From positions 1 to 64,000 of the forward strand of contig NZ_RAPY01000007.1 in the NCBI RefSeq assembly GCF_003610355.1: 64,000 nt of DNA. Reading direction: 5' to 3'. The DNA comes from Sphingobacterium detergens (lineage in GTDB: Bacteria; Bacteroidota; Bacteroidia; Sphingobacteriales; Sphingobacteriaceae). Below, piece by piece: positions 26,248 through 34,991 of the stretch. The translations under genes were made by a program, and so were the position numbers. Below the pieces are notes generated by a model that was not told the origin of the DNA, did not search any database, and saw only the letters and a list, made by a program, of their open reading frames with translations. The first letter of the stretch is position 1, and each line of letters begins with the position of its first letter.

Positions 26248-27564
26248 ATGACTATGCAAGCACCTGATATTTCAAGAGCAAAATCTGCTGAATTATTTGA
26301 AAAAGCAAAACAATATTTCCCCGGCGGTGTGAATTCTCCGGTTCGGGCTTTTAAATCTGTATTTGGTACCCCATTATTTATAGAACGAGGTGACAAAGCA
26401 CGTCTTTGGGATGCCGATGGCAATGAGTTCATCGATTTCTGCTGTTCGTGGGGTCCTTTGATTTTGGGACACAATAACGATCAAGTTCGCGAGGCCGTTG
26501 CCGCACAATTAGGTAAAGGATTGAGTTTTGGCGCACCTACTGCTCTAGAAAACCAACTCGCCGAATTGATTATTGAAAAAAATAAGTATATCGAGAAAAT
26601 CCGCTTCGTCAGTTCAGGAACCGAGGCTGTGATGTCTGCAATCCGCTTGGCAAGAGGATATACCAAACGCGATAAGATTATCAAATTTGACGGATGTTAC
26701 CATGGTCATTCGGATTCGCTTTTAGTGAAGGCTGGTTCTGGATTGGTTACTTTCGGAGAAACTTCTTCGGCAGGCGTTCCCAAAGCTTTTGCAGATGAAA
26801 CAATCGTCATCGAGTTAAATGACAAAGACGCGCTGAGAGCTGCTTTTACAGAATTTAAAGATCAGATTGCTGCAGTGATCATTGAAGGTATTCCAGCCAA
26901 CAATGGTCTATTAATGCAATCCAAAGAATACATGCATTTCCTACGTGATATCACAAAAGAAAATGGGAGTATGCTAATCATGGATGAGGTCATCACCGGA
27001 TTCCGTATCGGTTTTGAAGGAGCTTCTGCATACTACGAAATCCAGCCAGATATTATCACCTATGGCAAGATCATAGGCGGTGGTATGCCAGTGGGAGCTT
27101 ATGGTGCATCCAAAGAGCTTATGGCCTGTATATCACCTGACGGTGCCGTTTATCAAGCTGGTACCTTATCTGGGAATCCTGTGGCCATGGCAGCAGGTAT
27201 TGCAGCCTTGACTATTTTGGCGCAAGATGATTTCTACACAAACTTAAATGCGAAAACCGCGGCATTCGTTCAGGATCTTCGTGATTATATCGCTGAAAAA
27301 GGCTATCAAGTACAGTTATTCCATGTTGCCTCTATTTTCTGGTTTGCATTTACAGAGCAAGAAGATATCAAGAAAGCAAGTGAAATTGATCCCGCTTCCA
27401 TGGAATCATACAAAATCATGCACCGTGAACTCCTGAATAGAGGGGTTTATTTCGGTCCTTCGGGCTATGAAGTTGGTTTTGTTTCTGCTGCACATACCGA
27501 CGCGGATTTAAATACCGCCAAGAAGCATATTTTCGATGCCTTGGACATCGTCTTTCATTCATAA
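26248..27564 (+). CDS. hemL: Glutamate-1-semialdehyde 2,1-aminomutase
   Basis: PLP enzyme converting glutamate-1-semialdehyde to 5-aminolevulinate, the partner of HemA. The 438-residue protein starts with the typical YFPGGVNSPVRAF, has FVSSGTEAVMSAIRLARGYT, LIMDEVITGFRIG and the Schiff-base Lys274 in TYGKIIGGGMPVGAYG. The order here puts HemA, HemL, HemB and HemCD together, so the path from Glu-tRNA to uroporphyrinogen III is complete within the cluster. Confidence 0.94.
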   Translation: MTMQAPDISRAKSAELFEKAKQYFPGGVNSPVRAFKSVFGTPLFIERGDKARLWDADGNEFIDFCCSWGPLILGHNNDQVREAVAAQLGKGLSFGAPTALENQLAELIIEKNKYIEKIRFVSSGTEAVMSAIRLARGYTKRDKIIKFDGCYHGHSDSLLVKAGSGLVTFGETSSAGVPKAFADETIVIELNDKDALRAAFTEFKDQIAAVIIEGIPANNGLLMQSKEYMHFLRDITKENGSMLIMDEVITGFRIGFEGASAYYEIQPDIITYGKIIGGGMPVGAYGASKELMACISPDGAVYQAGTLSGNPVAMAAGIAALTILAQDDFYTNLNAKTAAFVQDLRDYIAEKGYQVQLFHVASIFWFAFTEQEDIKKASEIDPASMESYKIMHRELLNRGVYFGPSGYEVGFVSAAHTDADLNTAKKHIFDALDIVFHS

Positions 27565-27583
27565 AAGGAAAGTATAATACTAC

Positions 27584-27618
27584 AATGCCCCAAAAACTAT
27601 CTGAGTTTTTGGGGCATT
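27584..27618 (+). terminator. Terminator after hemL
   Basis: A perfect 15-bp stem (27584-27598 with 27604-27618) with a 5-nt loop. It can serve hemL and, on the other strand, the DUF4252 gene ending at 27652. Confidence 0.75.
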
Positions 27619-27651
27619 TATATACTGTTTAATCAAGAACCGCTGTCTGAG

Positions 27652-28230
27652 CTAAAGTTCCTGTTGAACTACAGTATGGGTATCAGCCAATTTAGTGGCG
27701 AGCTTTTTATCCTTCGATTTTATCTTATTCAATCCCTGAACAAGCTCATCCAGTGAAAACTTACCTTTTATATCCATAAATACACTTTCATCTCCTTCAT
27801 CATGGACCAATAGCGAAACCCGGCTGATCACATTATCTTTATCAATGCGCGCATTAATCGAGATCTCCTCCCCTTCACTGTTGATCACCAGTAGCTCCTC
27901 AAATTTGTTCTTCTTTAAAAACTTATGGTAATCTTCCAATATCAACATATTCTTTTCACGATCATTGTTTGATAATGTCATCATCCTGAATTTTTTCAAC
28001 TTTTTGACGATGCCCGCCATGACCTGTGCATCCTCGTCGTTCTCATCCTGCAATGCCTTTTTGATAAATGGTTTTGTCAACCACATCGGCAAATTAATGG
28101 CAACGATCTCTGCATTATTCGAAACATTGGATCCCCTGACGAAATCCATGTTGGAGCCTTTTTTGATGATGCAGGATTGCAATGAAAATAGCACTCCAAT
28201 TAGGCATAACAATGTTAGTAATCTTTTCAT
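27652..28230 (-). CDS. DUF4252 lipoprotein
   Basis: 192 residues with a lipoprotein signal (MKRLLTLLCLIGVLFSLQSC, lipidated Cys20). The mature part has the DUF4252 pattern: IVAINLPMWLTKPFIKKAL, LKKFRMMTLSNNDREKNM, and FEELLVINSEGEEISINARID. DUF4252 proteins in Bacteroidota usually lie downstream of ECF sigma genes, as here. Role unknown; the lipidated and non-lipidated pair probably acts in the periplasm or at a membrane. Confidence 0.8.
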   Translation of the reverse strand: MKRLLTLLCLIGVLFSLQSCIIKKGSNMDFVRGSNVSNNAEIVAINLPMWLTKPFIKKALQDENDEDAQVMAGIVKKLKKFRMMTLSNNDREKNMLILEDYHKFLKKNKFEELLVINSEGEEISINARIDKDNVISRVSLLVHDEGDESVFMDIKGKFSLDELVQGLNKIKSKDKKLATKLADTHTVVQQEL

Positions 28231-28235
28231 AATAT

Positions 28236-28757
28236 CTACTTTTTATTGTTATTCTGTTTATCCTTACTCACTTTGTTGTTTCCCTCATTGACCAAGTTAG
28301 TCACGTCTTTCAAAGGTATTGCCCCATCAAGAATCATAAATAAATTTTGTCCATCTCCATTTATTGTAAGCAACAAATTGTTTAGGATATCTGCATTCGC
28401 AGACATATTCTCCACCATGAATCGAATATCTTGACCTTCACTGTTGAGCGACATAAGTTCCTCATATTTTAAATTTGAAACCGCACCACGAATGATACCT
28501 GTCAAGTCCTTATCTTCACCATCTTCTACAATCAACATACGTAAAGATTTAACATTCTTGAGTAGTGGCGTAATCGTTTCCATATCCTCATCATCAATTT
28601 TTAAGTTCCCTAACAATTTGAACATAGGGGCTCCAATTTTAAGCGTCGTTACTCCTTTTTTCCCTTGATATTGCTCGAAAAGTTTATCTAACTTGGAAAT
28701 CTGTGCGTTTGCCATACTTGCTACAAGTAATAGGCAAGCTATTAATAATCCTTTCAT
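28236..28757 (-). CDS. DUF4252 secreted protein
   Basis: 173 residues with a Sec signal peptide (about 1-18, ending ANAQ). The body resembles the next protein: TTLKIGAPMFKLLG, LKNVKSLRMLIVEDGEDK, YEELMSLNSEGQDIRFMVEN. The basic, Asn-rich tail (KDKQNNNKK) is unusual. Only 5 nt separate its stop from the start of the lipoprotein copy, so the two are cotranscribed paralogues. Confidence 0.8.
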   Translation of the reverse strand: MKGLLIACLLLVASMANAQISKLDKLFEQYQGKKGVTTLKIGAPMFKLLGNLKIDDEDMETITPLLKNVKSLRMLIVEDGEDKDLTGIIRGAVSNLKYEELMSLNSEGQDIRFMVENMSANADILNNLLLTINGDGQNLFMILDGAIPLKDVTNLVNEGNNKVSKDKQNNNKK

Positions 28758-28763
28758 ACTATT

Positions 28764-29450
28764 TTAGTTAATCGATATTGACATTTGTTTTATATTCATT
28801 GCTTTATCTACTCCATTTTCCAGATTATTTGCCAATAATCCCAATGAACGGAGCGTCAGTTCTACAGCCTCCTCTTCGTTGGCAACAGGTTTACCGTTCA
28901 ATACAACATAATCCGCTTGATAGCCTTCCTCCATTTGTTGTAAAGATTGAATAACCTTCTTCTTTTTCGCCATTATTCTATTTGATCGTACACGCTGATT
29001 GGAACGCGTCGAAGTATTTGCCGTGAGCATTGCACTTCGTTTCCTGTCTCTGCTTGCCACCGTCTCCACATCCGAATGAACTGTTGCTTCACTGTTCTCC
29101 GTCACCACCTTCGTCGACGGTCTTTGAGGCTCTTTCAGCTCTTTATTAGCAAGTACCGACGGCTGTGTTGCTGGCTCTTGATTCAGATAAAAGGTTAATC
29201 CCATAACCGCCAGGAGAATTGCCGCAGCTGCATATTTTATCCAGATATTGTCTCGCCATCGGATGATTTTCTGATCTGCTTTGACTTGATTTTCAAAATC
29301 CTCAAACGACCAATCCATTTTCACATCCTTTTCCTGATCCAATAGCTGAAAGAACAGTTCATCCGATTTTTTCAGTTCCCTTTCTTCCTCCGATGACGAC
29401 TTGCCATCAAAGTATTTATCTTTCAATTCCTCTAATCTTCTGTTTTTCAT
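28764..29450 (-). CDS. Membrane anti-sigma-like protein
   Basis: 228 residues placed between the ECF sigma gene and the DUF4252 pair. The N-terminal 75 residues are charged and helical (LEELKDKYFDGKSSSEEERELKK), as in the sigma-binding part of Bacteroidota anti-sigma proteins; one membrane helix follows at about 84-101 (IKYAAAAILLAVMGLTFYL), and the rest is a polar periplasmic region with a basic patch. No zinc anti-sigma HxxxCxxC motif is seen. The anti-sigma role is inferred from position and topology. A Met pair at 29450 and 29453 gives two possible starts. Confidence 0.65.
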   Translation of the reverse strand: MKNRRLEELKDKYFDGKSSSEEERELKKSDELFFQLLDQEKDVKMDWSFEDFENQVKADQKIIRWRDNIWIKYAAAAILLAVMGLTFYLNQEPATQPSVLANKELKEPQRPSTKVVTENSEATVHSDVETVASRDRKRSAMLTANTSTRSNQRVRSNRIMAKKKKVIQSLQQMEEGYQADYVVLNGKPVANEEEAVELTLRSLGLLANNLENGVDKAMNIKQMSISIN

Positions 29451-29492
29451 CATTACAAATTTGAGTATCACTATTAATGATAGCTATTGGAT

Positions 29493-30008
29493 CTATTTTT
29501 TATTTGAATAAATCCGGGAGCTTTCATAATCAAATAATTTTGTCAACTGTTCCTTTACTTTCTGTCTGGCCCGCATTAGATTAACTCTAACAGCAGACTC
29601 CCCCATTTCCAGCACTTCACCGATCTCCTCTATATCATAATCCTCCACATCGCGTAGGTGCATTACAAGACGCTGCTTCTCAGGCAGCGAGTTGATCATC
29701 TCTAAAATTATTTCTTTCGTATTTCCAACAGCATTTTCTGTTGTTGAAATAATCTGATGGTGTTCGGCAAAATCTGTACGGACTTTATCTCTTTTTATCC
29801 GATTTAGTGCTTCATTTTTAACACTCTGCATGCAAAATGCCTCCAAATTCTTATATTGATACAATTTATCTTTCCCCTGCCATAGACGCATCATCACATT
29901 TTGAACCGCATCAAACGCCTCATCCTCATCAACCAAGATCCGTTTCGCAAAGCGAAATAGCTTATCCTTATGGACGAAAACGGTATTCTTAAATTGCTCT
30001 TGGTTCAT
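29493..30008 (-). CDS. ECF RNA polymerase sigma factor
   Basis: 171 residues of a sigma-70 family extracytoplasmic-function type. Region 2 is FRFAKRILVDEDEAFDAVQNVMMRLW; region 4 is INSLPEKQRLVMHLRDVEDYDIEEIGEVLEMGESAVRVNLMRARQKVKEQL with the helix-turn-helix. The start at 30008 (MNQEQFKNT) is preferred because the upstream extension falls in a dispersed repeat. The operon runs sigma, anti-sigma-like, DUF4252, DUF4252. Sigma factors of this group often drive their own operon. Confidence 0.9.
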   Translation of the reverse strand: MNQEQFKNTVFVHKDKLFRFAKRILVDEDEAFDAVQNVMMRLWQGKDKLYQYKNLEAFCMQSVKNEALNRIKRDKVRTDFAEHHQIISTTENAVGNTKEIILEMINSLPEKQRLVMHLRDVEDYDIEEIGEVLEMGESAVRVNLMRARQKVKEQLTKLFDYESSRIYSNKK

Positions 30009-30070
30009 TTTAGTATTTAGTATTGAGATGTTAGATTTGAGATTTTGATCGTACAAACCTTCAGCTTACC
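30009..30070. repeat. Dispersed repeat copy upstream of the ECF sigma gene
   Basis: TAGTATTTAGTATTGAGATG plus TTAGATTTGAGAT directly next to the start codon, followed by a degenerate version of the mini-hairpin (AAACC, TTCA, GCTT). Same layout as the copies before topB and argC. Confidence 0.5.
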
Positions 30071-30389
30071 TAATTTTTCTTTATTCGTTTTAAATACAAG
30101 TTATCTCATTTCCTTTACCATTTTTGCATTCTATATAAGCAAGACATCTCAAGCTTTCTATTTATTACATCTAATATGAATAATTTTTTTAAAATATTTA
30201 TTTGTTCAAATAATAGGTTCTAATTGTTCTGGACTGTTAGGTGCTTTCAAGAACTATTAAACAAGTTTTATTGCAACTGAATATAACATATGCCTACAAT
30301 CAAAACCTTGTTTTACCATTACTACAAACAAAAGATCCCGTACTATTGTTATTTAAGATGCTGAGTGTTAAAAATTTAAACAAAAGATC
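30071..30389. other. Intergenic region between the sigma operon and a lipoprotein
   Basis: About 320 bp of very AT-rich DNA with no reading frame that looks real. I see no clean promoter for either divergent gene and no RNA structure. Confidence 0.45.
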
Positions 30390-31226
30390 ATGAAATACTA
30401 CAGAATTACCGACATTACCGCCGCATTAACTTTATTAATCGGAGCTATTGGATGTAATAATTCAACCAAAAAGGGCTCCGACCATACAGATTCAATGGGT
30501 GGTCCCGATACAAGTATTGCACAGAAAATGGATTCTATTTCCGTTAGTCCAATTGCAGATTCAAAACAATTTCCAGGAGCGAGTCTAGGAATCTCTTCCA
30601 TAAGCGCTGAAAAAGTAGGTACAGACTCCGCAAAAGTTACCGTGAAATATAATGTTAGCAACTTTAAGCTTACTGAAATGACAACGGACGAGCATGCAGC
30701 TCACATGGCAAACTCACATGATGGACAGCACATCCATTTTATTTTGGACAATAAACCATATACTGCATTATATAAACCGGAACACAGTGTCACTTTAGCT
30801 TTAAATTCAGAGCATTATCTCCTATCGTTTTTGTCGCGGTCTTATCACGAATCCATTAAAACAGCTGAAGCCTCAAAATTGATTAAATTCAAGATAGATG
30901 CAACGGGTAAATTGACACAGGAGCCGACACCTAAAGAAGCATCCTTATTCTATTCTCGTCCAAAAGGAGAATACAAAGGTGATGAAACCAAAAATGTCCT
31001 TTTAGATTTCTATCTGGTCAACACAAGTATTGCTCCGGACGGCAACAAAATTAGTGCGGATATTAACGGTCAAACTTTTACTTTGGACAAATGGGGTCCC
31101 TATGAGATTAAGGGCTTACCTATGGGGAATAACAAAGTAAAATTAACCCTGGTAGATAAAGAGGGAAATGCCGTTACCGGCGATAATGTATCAGTAGAAC
31201 GAGATATTAAACTCTCCGAAAAATAG
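30390..31226 (+). CDS. Lipoprotein with a His-rich segment
   Basis: 278 residues. The signal ends in a lipobox with Cys22 (IGAIGC). The mature N-terminus is polar; at about 100-125 lies EHAAHMANSHDGQHIHFIL, with five His in a short stretch and a following LDNKPYTALYKPEHSVTL. I recognise this pattern from a Bacteroidota family annotated only loosely. The histidines could bind a metal; this is not shown. A second beta domain (DIKLSEK end) follows. Confidence 0.65.
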   Translation: MKYYRITDITAALTLLIGAIGCNNSTKKGSDHTDSMGGPDTSIAQKMDSISVSPIADSKQFPGASLGISSISAEKVGTDSAKVTVKYNVSNFKLTEMTTDEHAAHMANSHDGQHIHFILDNKPYTALYKPEHSVTLALNSEHYLLSFLSRSYHESIKTAEASKLIKFKIDATGKLTQEPTPKEASLFYSRPKGEYKGDETKNVLLDFYLVNTSIAPDGNKISADINGQTFTLDKWGPYEIKGLPMGNNKVKLTLVDKEGNAVTGDNVSVERDIKLSEK

Positions 31227-31234
31227 TCATTTAA

Positions 31235-31272
31235 AAACAAGAGAGTCGCATTCTAATGCGACTCTCTTGTTT
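31235..31272 (+). terminator. Terminator, perfect long stem
   Basis: AAACAAGAGAGTCGCATT (31235-31252) pairs with 31255-31272, leaving a tiny loop. It lies at the meeting point of convergent genes and probably works in both directions. Confidence 0.75.
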
Positions 31273-31273
31273 A

Positions 31274-31831
31274 CTACCAATCTTTGCCGTTAACTGATGT
31301 AAGTTTATCCTTTATCGATTGAATAAATTCATTTATTTTTTTGTCAATTAAGAGCACTTCCCGCTTACTGATTACTTTCCCCTTTTCAGTAAAAAGACCA
31401 CTTGTACCTGCTGTCCAAGACTTTTTACCAATTAAGCTTAAAGTTTCATTTGACCTATATTTTATGTGATCAAAAATCGGTTCAAATCGAATCTTTCCAT
31501 CTCTGAATTGCAGATCATATTTATAAATATATTGGGCATTTAGTCCCCCAACAAGATATCCATGCTCAACTTTAAGCCAATCATGTCCGTTGATAACGAT
31601 TTGTTCATTCGCTATAACATTGGTAATTTCCTCAGGCCTTTCATAGTTTGCATTTATAAACTTGATCATTTCTTTAAAAAGTTGCTCTCTCGAAATACCT
31701 GGAAAGTCAATAATGACATATTTCTTGGTCAGATCAGTCATATCAACAAAACCATTAGACGTAATCTTCATGGATTGACCAAAAGTATGCGAACCACAAA
31801 GCATAAACAGTGCAAAAACAAGTTTCTTCAT
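31274..31831 (-). CDS. Secreted DUF4468-like protein
   Basis: 185 residues with a Sec signal peptide (about 1-18, ending TFGQ). The rest has the alternating strand/helix pattern of TBP-like DUF4468 domains: KYVIIDFPGISREQLFKEM, a central LNAQYIYKYDLQFRDGKIRF, and a late coiled helix. Family assignment is by resemblance. Single-gene unit. Confidence 0.55.
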   Translation of the reverse strand: MKKLVFALFMLCGSHTFGQSMKITSNGFVDMTDLTKKYVIIDFPGISREQLFKEMIKFINANYERPEEITNVIANEQIVINGHDWLKVEHGYLVGGLNAQYIYKYDLQFRDGKIRFEPIFDHIKYRSNETLSLIGKKSWTAGTSGLFTEKGKVISKREVLLIDKKINEFIQSIKDKLTSVNGKDW

Positions 31832-31899
31832 TTATAATATTTATTAATCGTTACCAAATTACTAAATATTTAAAAGAAAAACAGAATTATATCGATGTG

Positions 31900-33195
31900 T
31901 TATGGTAATTTCTCAAAATCAATTTTCGGTGCAGTATTTTTATTGACAAGGTCAAACTTGCTGCCCGGTTTAACAATCTCATTAAAGAAGCCTCCGTTTC
32001 TTAAAAAGTAGCCATTTTTTGTCGTTCCACCCATAGCATCAATACGTTGATGGGCACGGTAGGTATTATCAACACTAAATGAAACGGATTGAACAGGGCG
32101 CCATTGACCGTCATAAACCCATTGATTTTTAAATTCCACCTGTCTTCCTAGATATCCCTGATTCGGACTAAAATTCTCTAAGAAACTATGAAACCTTTTT
32201 AAATATGTATTTGTTTGCGGACGTTTGAAACTGGCGATTACATTCCATGCATTTTCCTCGGGTACAAAAAACCAAGCAGTATAGTCTGTATTTCCTTTTC
32301 CATCTGGGACACCCTTCAACAAGAATTTATAGGTTTCACCCGCTTTCCAGAAATATTTACGGTAACTCTGCCCACCGGATCCCTCGTTGCCAAATTCTCC
32401 TGTATGCACGTCTTTTCCTTTCTTCAATAAATGGATTTTTTGATCTTCTGGGATACTTTTCGGATCATCCGTATGGAAGGGGCTCCAAACCGAAAAAAGA
32501 ATACGTCGTTCGGTCTCCGAGTTCACCTGTATCCCGAAGTAGCCCTCTCCAAAACCATTGGCCATAAAATATGAACCGATTTTATCTTCTCCTTTTGGTA
32601 CAGTTACCTCATTGTAATAATAGCTGACATTCCCTTCACTCGGTATCGTATAATTTAAGTGACAGGAAGGACCACGACGTGACCAATAGTAATAATCAGG
32701 ATCATTTGAGTAGGTAAGACCTTCAGATGCAGCTTCTCCACTAACGATTAATTCCGTTACATCGGCAAAGTTATCACCCGATTTACTTAATCCTTTTAAA
32801 TTCACCTGTACGTAGCCCGGTGTTTTGACATCAATAGACAAGGCCGCTGTTTCGGATAACTCAGCCCCTTTGATATCTAAGGAGCTCTTTTTTCCCAAAG
32901 CAGAAATCTCTATTTTGGAGGAATTTCCAGCATCGGCTTTCGCTTTGAGCTTCAATTCAAGGTTTCCGGTTTTCTCTGTTCTGAAATATACCGATGCAAT
33001 GCTTTGATCACTCGACCACTTCACCAATCCATTACGCCCTGAAATTTCCGCACCACCATCTTGTCCGGTAGTAATAAAAGCATTGCCCGCGAGCGGAACG
33101 GAATAAACTTTCGTAGAGGTCTGCGCATTAACACCTAATGAAAGGCAAGATAAGGCACCTAAAAAAAAATACTTAATAAAATGTTTTCTTTCCAT
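31900..33195 (-). CDS. DUF3472/DUF5077 secreted protein
   Basis: 431 residues with a signal peptide (about 1-24, ending VNAQ). Residues about 28-145 form the DUF5077 beta-sandwich domain (YSVPLAGNAFITTGQDGG, GYVQVNLKGL). Residues about 155-330 are the DUF3472 domain, with DPDYYYWSRRGPSCHLNY, GYFGIQVNSETERRILFSVWSPF and AWFFVPE. The C-terminus has FSVDNTYRAHQRIDAMGG. These proteins are found with carbohydrate utilisation in Bacteroidota, so glycan binding is plausible; no SusC/D pair is beside it. The Met at 33195 begins a typical signal peptide. Confidence 0.8.
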   Translation of the reverse strand: MERKHFIKYFFLGALSCLSLGVNAQTSTKVYSVPLAGNAFITTGQDGGAEISGRNGLVKWSSDQSIASVYFRTEKTGNLELKLKAKADAGNSSKIEISALGKKSSLDIKGAELSETAALSIDVKTPGYVQVNLKGLSKSGDNFADVTELIVSGEAASEGLTYSNDPDYYYWSRRGPSCHLNYTIPSEGNVSYYYNEVTVPKGEDKIGSYFMANGFGEGYFGIQVNSETERRILFSVWSPFHTDDPKSIPEDQKIHLLKKGKDVHTGEFGNEGSGGQSYRKYFWKAGETYKFLLKGVPDGKGNTDYTAWFFVPEENAWNVIASFKRPQTNTYLKRFHSFLENFSPNQGYLGRQVEFKNQWVYDGQWRPVQSVSFSVDNTYRAHQRIDAMGGTTKNGYFLRNGGFFNEIVKPGSKFDLVNKNTAPKIDFEKLP

Positions 33196-33394
33196 TTGGG
33201 TATAATCTAATGGGCTATTGCCCGTTTCTTTTTTTATAATCACCGTTCCTACCCCTGCCTCTAGATCGTAATGTAGATTTATAATCGTTCAGGGAGACTG
33301 GATTATTTTATGAAGATAAAACTTAGATTGTGATGAAAAGAAACCAAATGTACATCAATCGATTGTGTAAAAAAAAACAGTAATAAATCAATGC

Positions 33395-34126
33395 CTATTC
33401 ATGTAAGCCGAGTTCGGCAACCATCTTCTGATAATTATTCAGAAAATACTTATAGAGTTTAAACTGTTCTGTTTCTTCATATTCCACCTGTTGCAAGCCG
33501 AATTCAGACACGGTATAAATCTCTGCATCTGGATAAGCCAGCAAAATTGGCGAATGGGTAGCAATAATAAATTGAGACTTATTATTGACCAATTGATTCA
33601 TTCTCGTTAGTAGCCGAAATTGGCTATTGATGGAAAGTGCTGATTCAGGCTCGTCAAGTAGATACAGTCCACGTCCTGAAAAGCGTTTGTGCATTAAATT
33701 AAGAAAACTCTCGCCATGAGAGCATTCATGCAATGAACCGCCATAATTTGTCTCAAGAGCTCCCAAATCATCTTCAAATATATCATCAACCTCTGTCGCT
33801 ACATTATAAAAGCTCTCAGCACGCAAGAAAAATCCGTCATTTTCACGAAAGGCTGTTCTTATGACCTGCAGGTCATTAAAAAGTTCGGAATGGGAGTCTT
33901 TCGTATGGAAATTAAAGTTTTTAGTCCCTCCTTCGGGATTGAAACCAGCATTAATAGCAATAGCTTCCACCAACGTGGACTTGCCCGAACCATTCTCGCC
34001 AATGATAAAGGTTACGGGGGATCTAAAACGCAATTCTTTCAAATTCAATATTGAAGCAATATTAAATGGATAAGCTATTCGATCCTCGATTGGTTTTGTA
34101 TTTCTTATGGAATGAATATAATGCAT
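33395..34126 (-). CDS. Small SMC/RecF-like AAA ATPase
   Basis: 243 residues. Walker A is GENGSGKST (43-51), the ABC-type signature is near SLHECSHGESFLNLM, and Walker B is LYLLDEPESAL followed by FIIATHSPILLAYPDAEIY with the switch His. It is a compact stand-alone ATPase of the kind (often called AAA family ATPase) related to the heads of OLD and RecF proteins, without a nuclease domain. No defence partner gene is adjacent, so a phage-defence role is not supported. The 3 prime end of the DUF1648 gene is 22 nt upstream. Confidence 0.8.
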   Translation of the reverse strand: MHYIHSIRNTKPIEDRIAYPFNIASILNLKELRFRSPVTFIIGENGSGKSTLVEAIAINAGFNPEGGTKNFNFHTKDSHSELFNDLQVIRTAFRENDGFFLRAESFYNVATEVDDIFEDDLGALETNYGGSLHECSHGESFLNLMHKRFSGRGLYLLDEPESALSINSQFRLLTRMNQLVNNKSQFIIATHSPILLAYPDAEIYTVSEFGLQQVEYEETEQFKLYKYFLNNYQKMVAELGLHE

Positions 34127-34148
34127 AGAATGTGATCGTAATGAAGTA

Positions 34149-34646
34149 CTAAGCTTTCCGAAATGCCTGTGCAACGTAATAGATCACAGGAATAAAAATA
34201 AATCCCAGTGTCAACGGAAAAAACCATTCGCCCAGCCCATCTGAAGTTCCTGCCGAATTTGGAATAGCCTTGAAAGTGATTACACCAAAAATAACTACAA
34301 CAATAAATTTCAAGTACCGTATCATACAACTTGCGTTCGCATATTGCCGGAAGGCATTTTCTTCAGTTATCCGAACGGGATAGTTAAAAATATGTGGAAA
34401 TCGATTTAAGATGGTCATCCCTATAAATAATATTGTGGCAATAATTGGCAAAGCCAAAATAGTCTCTTTCCCACCAAAATTATCCGCATTTCCTGCAGCA
34501 TTATAATGCACTGGAATAGTTTCAGGTAGTTTATAATAATTTATAGCAACCAGATACCATAACGTGAATAAGGACAGGTAACCAATTAATTCCAATATGA
34601 TATCGCCGAGCGTCGTTATGAGTTTTATGCGTGGTCTTTTTTCCAT
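34149..34646 (-). CDS. DUF1648 membrane protein
   Basis: 165 residues with four membrane helices. The DUF1648 signature LPETIPVHYNAAGNADNFGGKE is cut in two by a short loop between helices one and two, as in SdpI-like proteins. In Bacillus SdpI gives immunity to a toxin; DUF1648 alone is not evidence for that. Start at 34646 (MEKRPRIKL) chosen because the upstream part is AT-rich. Probably cotranscribed with the following ATPase. Confidence 0.75.
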   Translation of the reverse strand: MEKRPRIKLITTLGDIILELIGYLSLFTLWYLVAINYYKLPETIPVHYNAAGNADNFGGKETILALPIIATILFIGMTILNRFPHIFNYPVRITEENAFRQYANASCMIRYLKFIVVVIFGVITFKAIPNSAGTSDGLGEWFFPLTLGFIFIPVIYYVAQAFRKA

Positions 34647-34853
34647 TTTGAAATTGGTTATCGCTACATTGATTTGGCTAAACAAGATCGAATTAAACTC
34701 GATTTTATACTCACTAAGTTAAGAAACATACGGTAACAATACAATGCATAAACCGAATGCGAACTGCTCCAATATTTGCATTAAAATCGGCCTAATACCT
34801 AAGCTGTCATTGAGCGTATTCACGTTATTCTTTATACAAACCGCAGCGGGCAT

Positions 34854-34886
34854 AAAAAAAGTGAAGCGGTTATCCTCTTCACTTTT
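34854..34886 (-). terminator. Terminator of the arginine operon
   Basis: AAAAGTGAAG (34857-34866) pairs with CTTCACTTTT (34877-34886); on the minus strand the stem runs into a T-run. It lies about 105 nt past the argC stop. Confidence 0.75.
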
Positions 34887-34980
34887 CCACACAGTGTTAA
34901 TAACTATGTTGATAACTGTATTTTATAGAGTTCTCACCTATTTCGATTATTCACATTCTGTTAATACAGCTGTTGAATAA
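34883..34980. other. Cluster of DnaA-box-like 9-mers
   Basis: Matches to TTWTNCACA or its common variants: TTTTCCACA (34883-34891), TGTTAATAA (34895-34903, reverse), TGTTGATAA (34907-34915, reverse), TTATTCACA (34947-34955, exact TTATNCACA) and TGTTAATAC (34959-34967), then a partial TGTTGAATAA. The first three start exactly 12 bp apart. The stretch is AT-rich and gene-free, as an origin or a DnaA-titration site would be. Confidence 0.4.
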
Positions 34981-34991
34981 CTCATAAATAA

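Noticed and set aside
33395..34646. Possible phage-defence pair (AAA ATPase plus membrane protein)
   Set aside because: The ATPase lacks a nuclease or toprim partner, the membrane protein is a common DUF1648 type, and the neighbours are ordinary biosynthesis genes.
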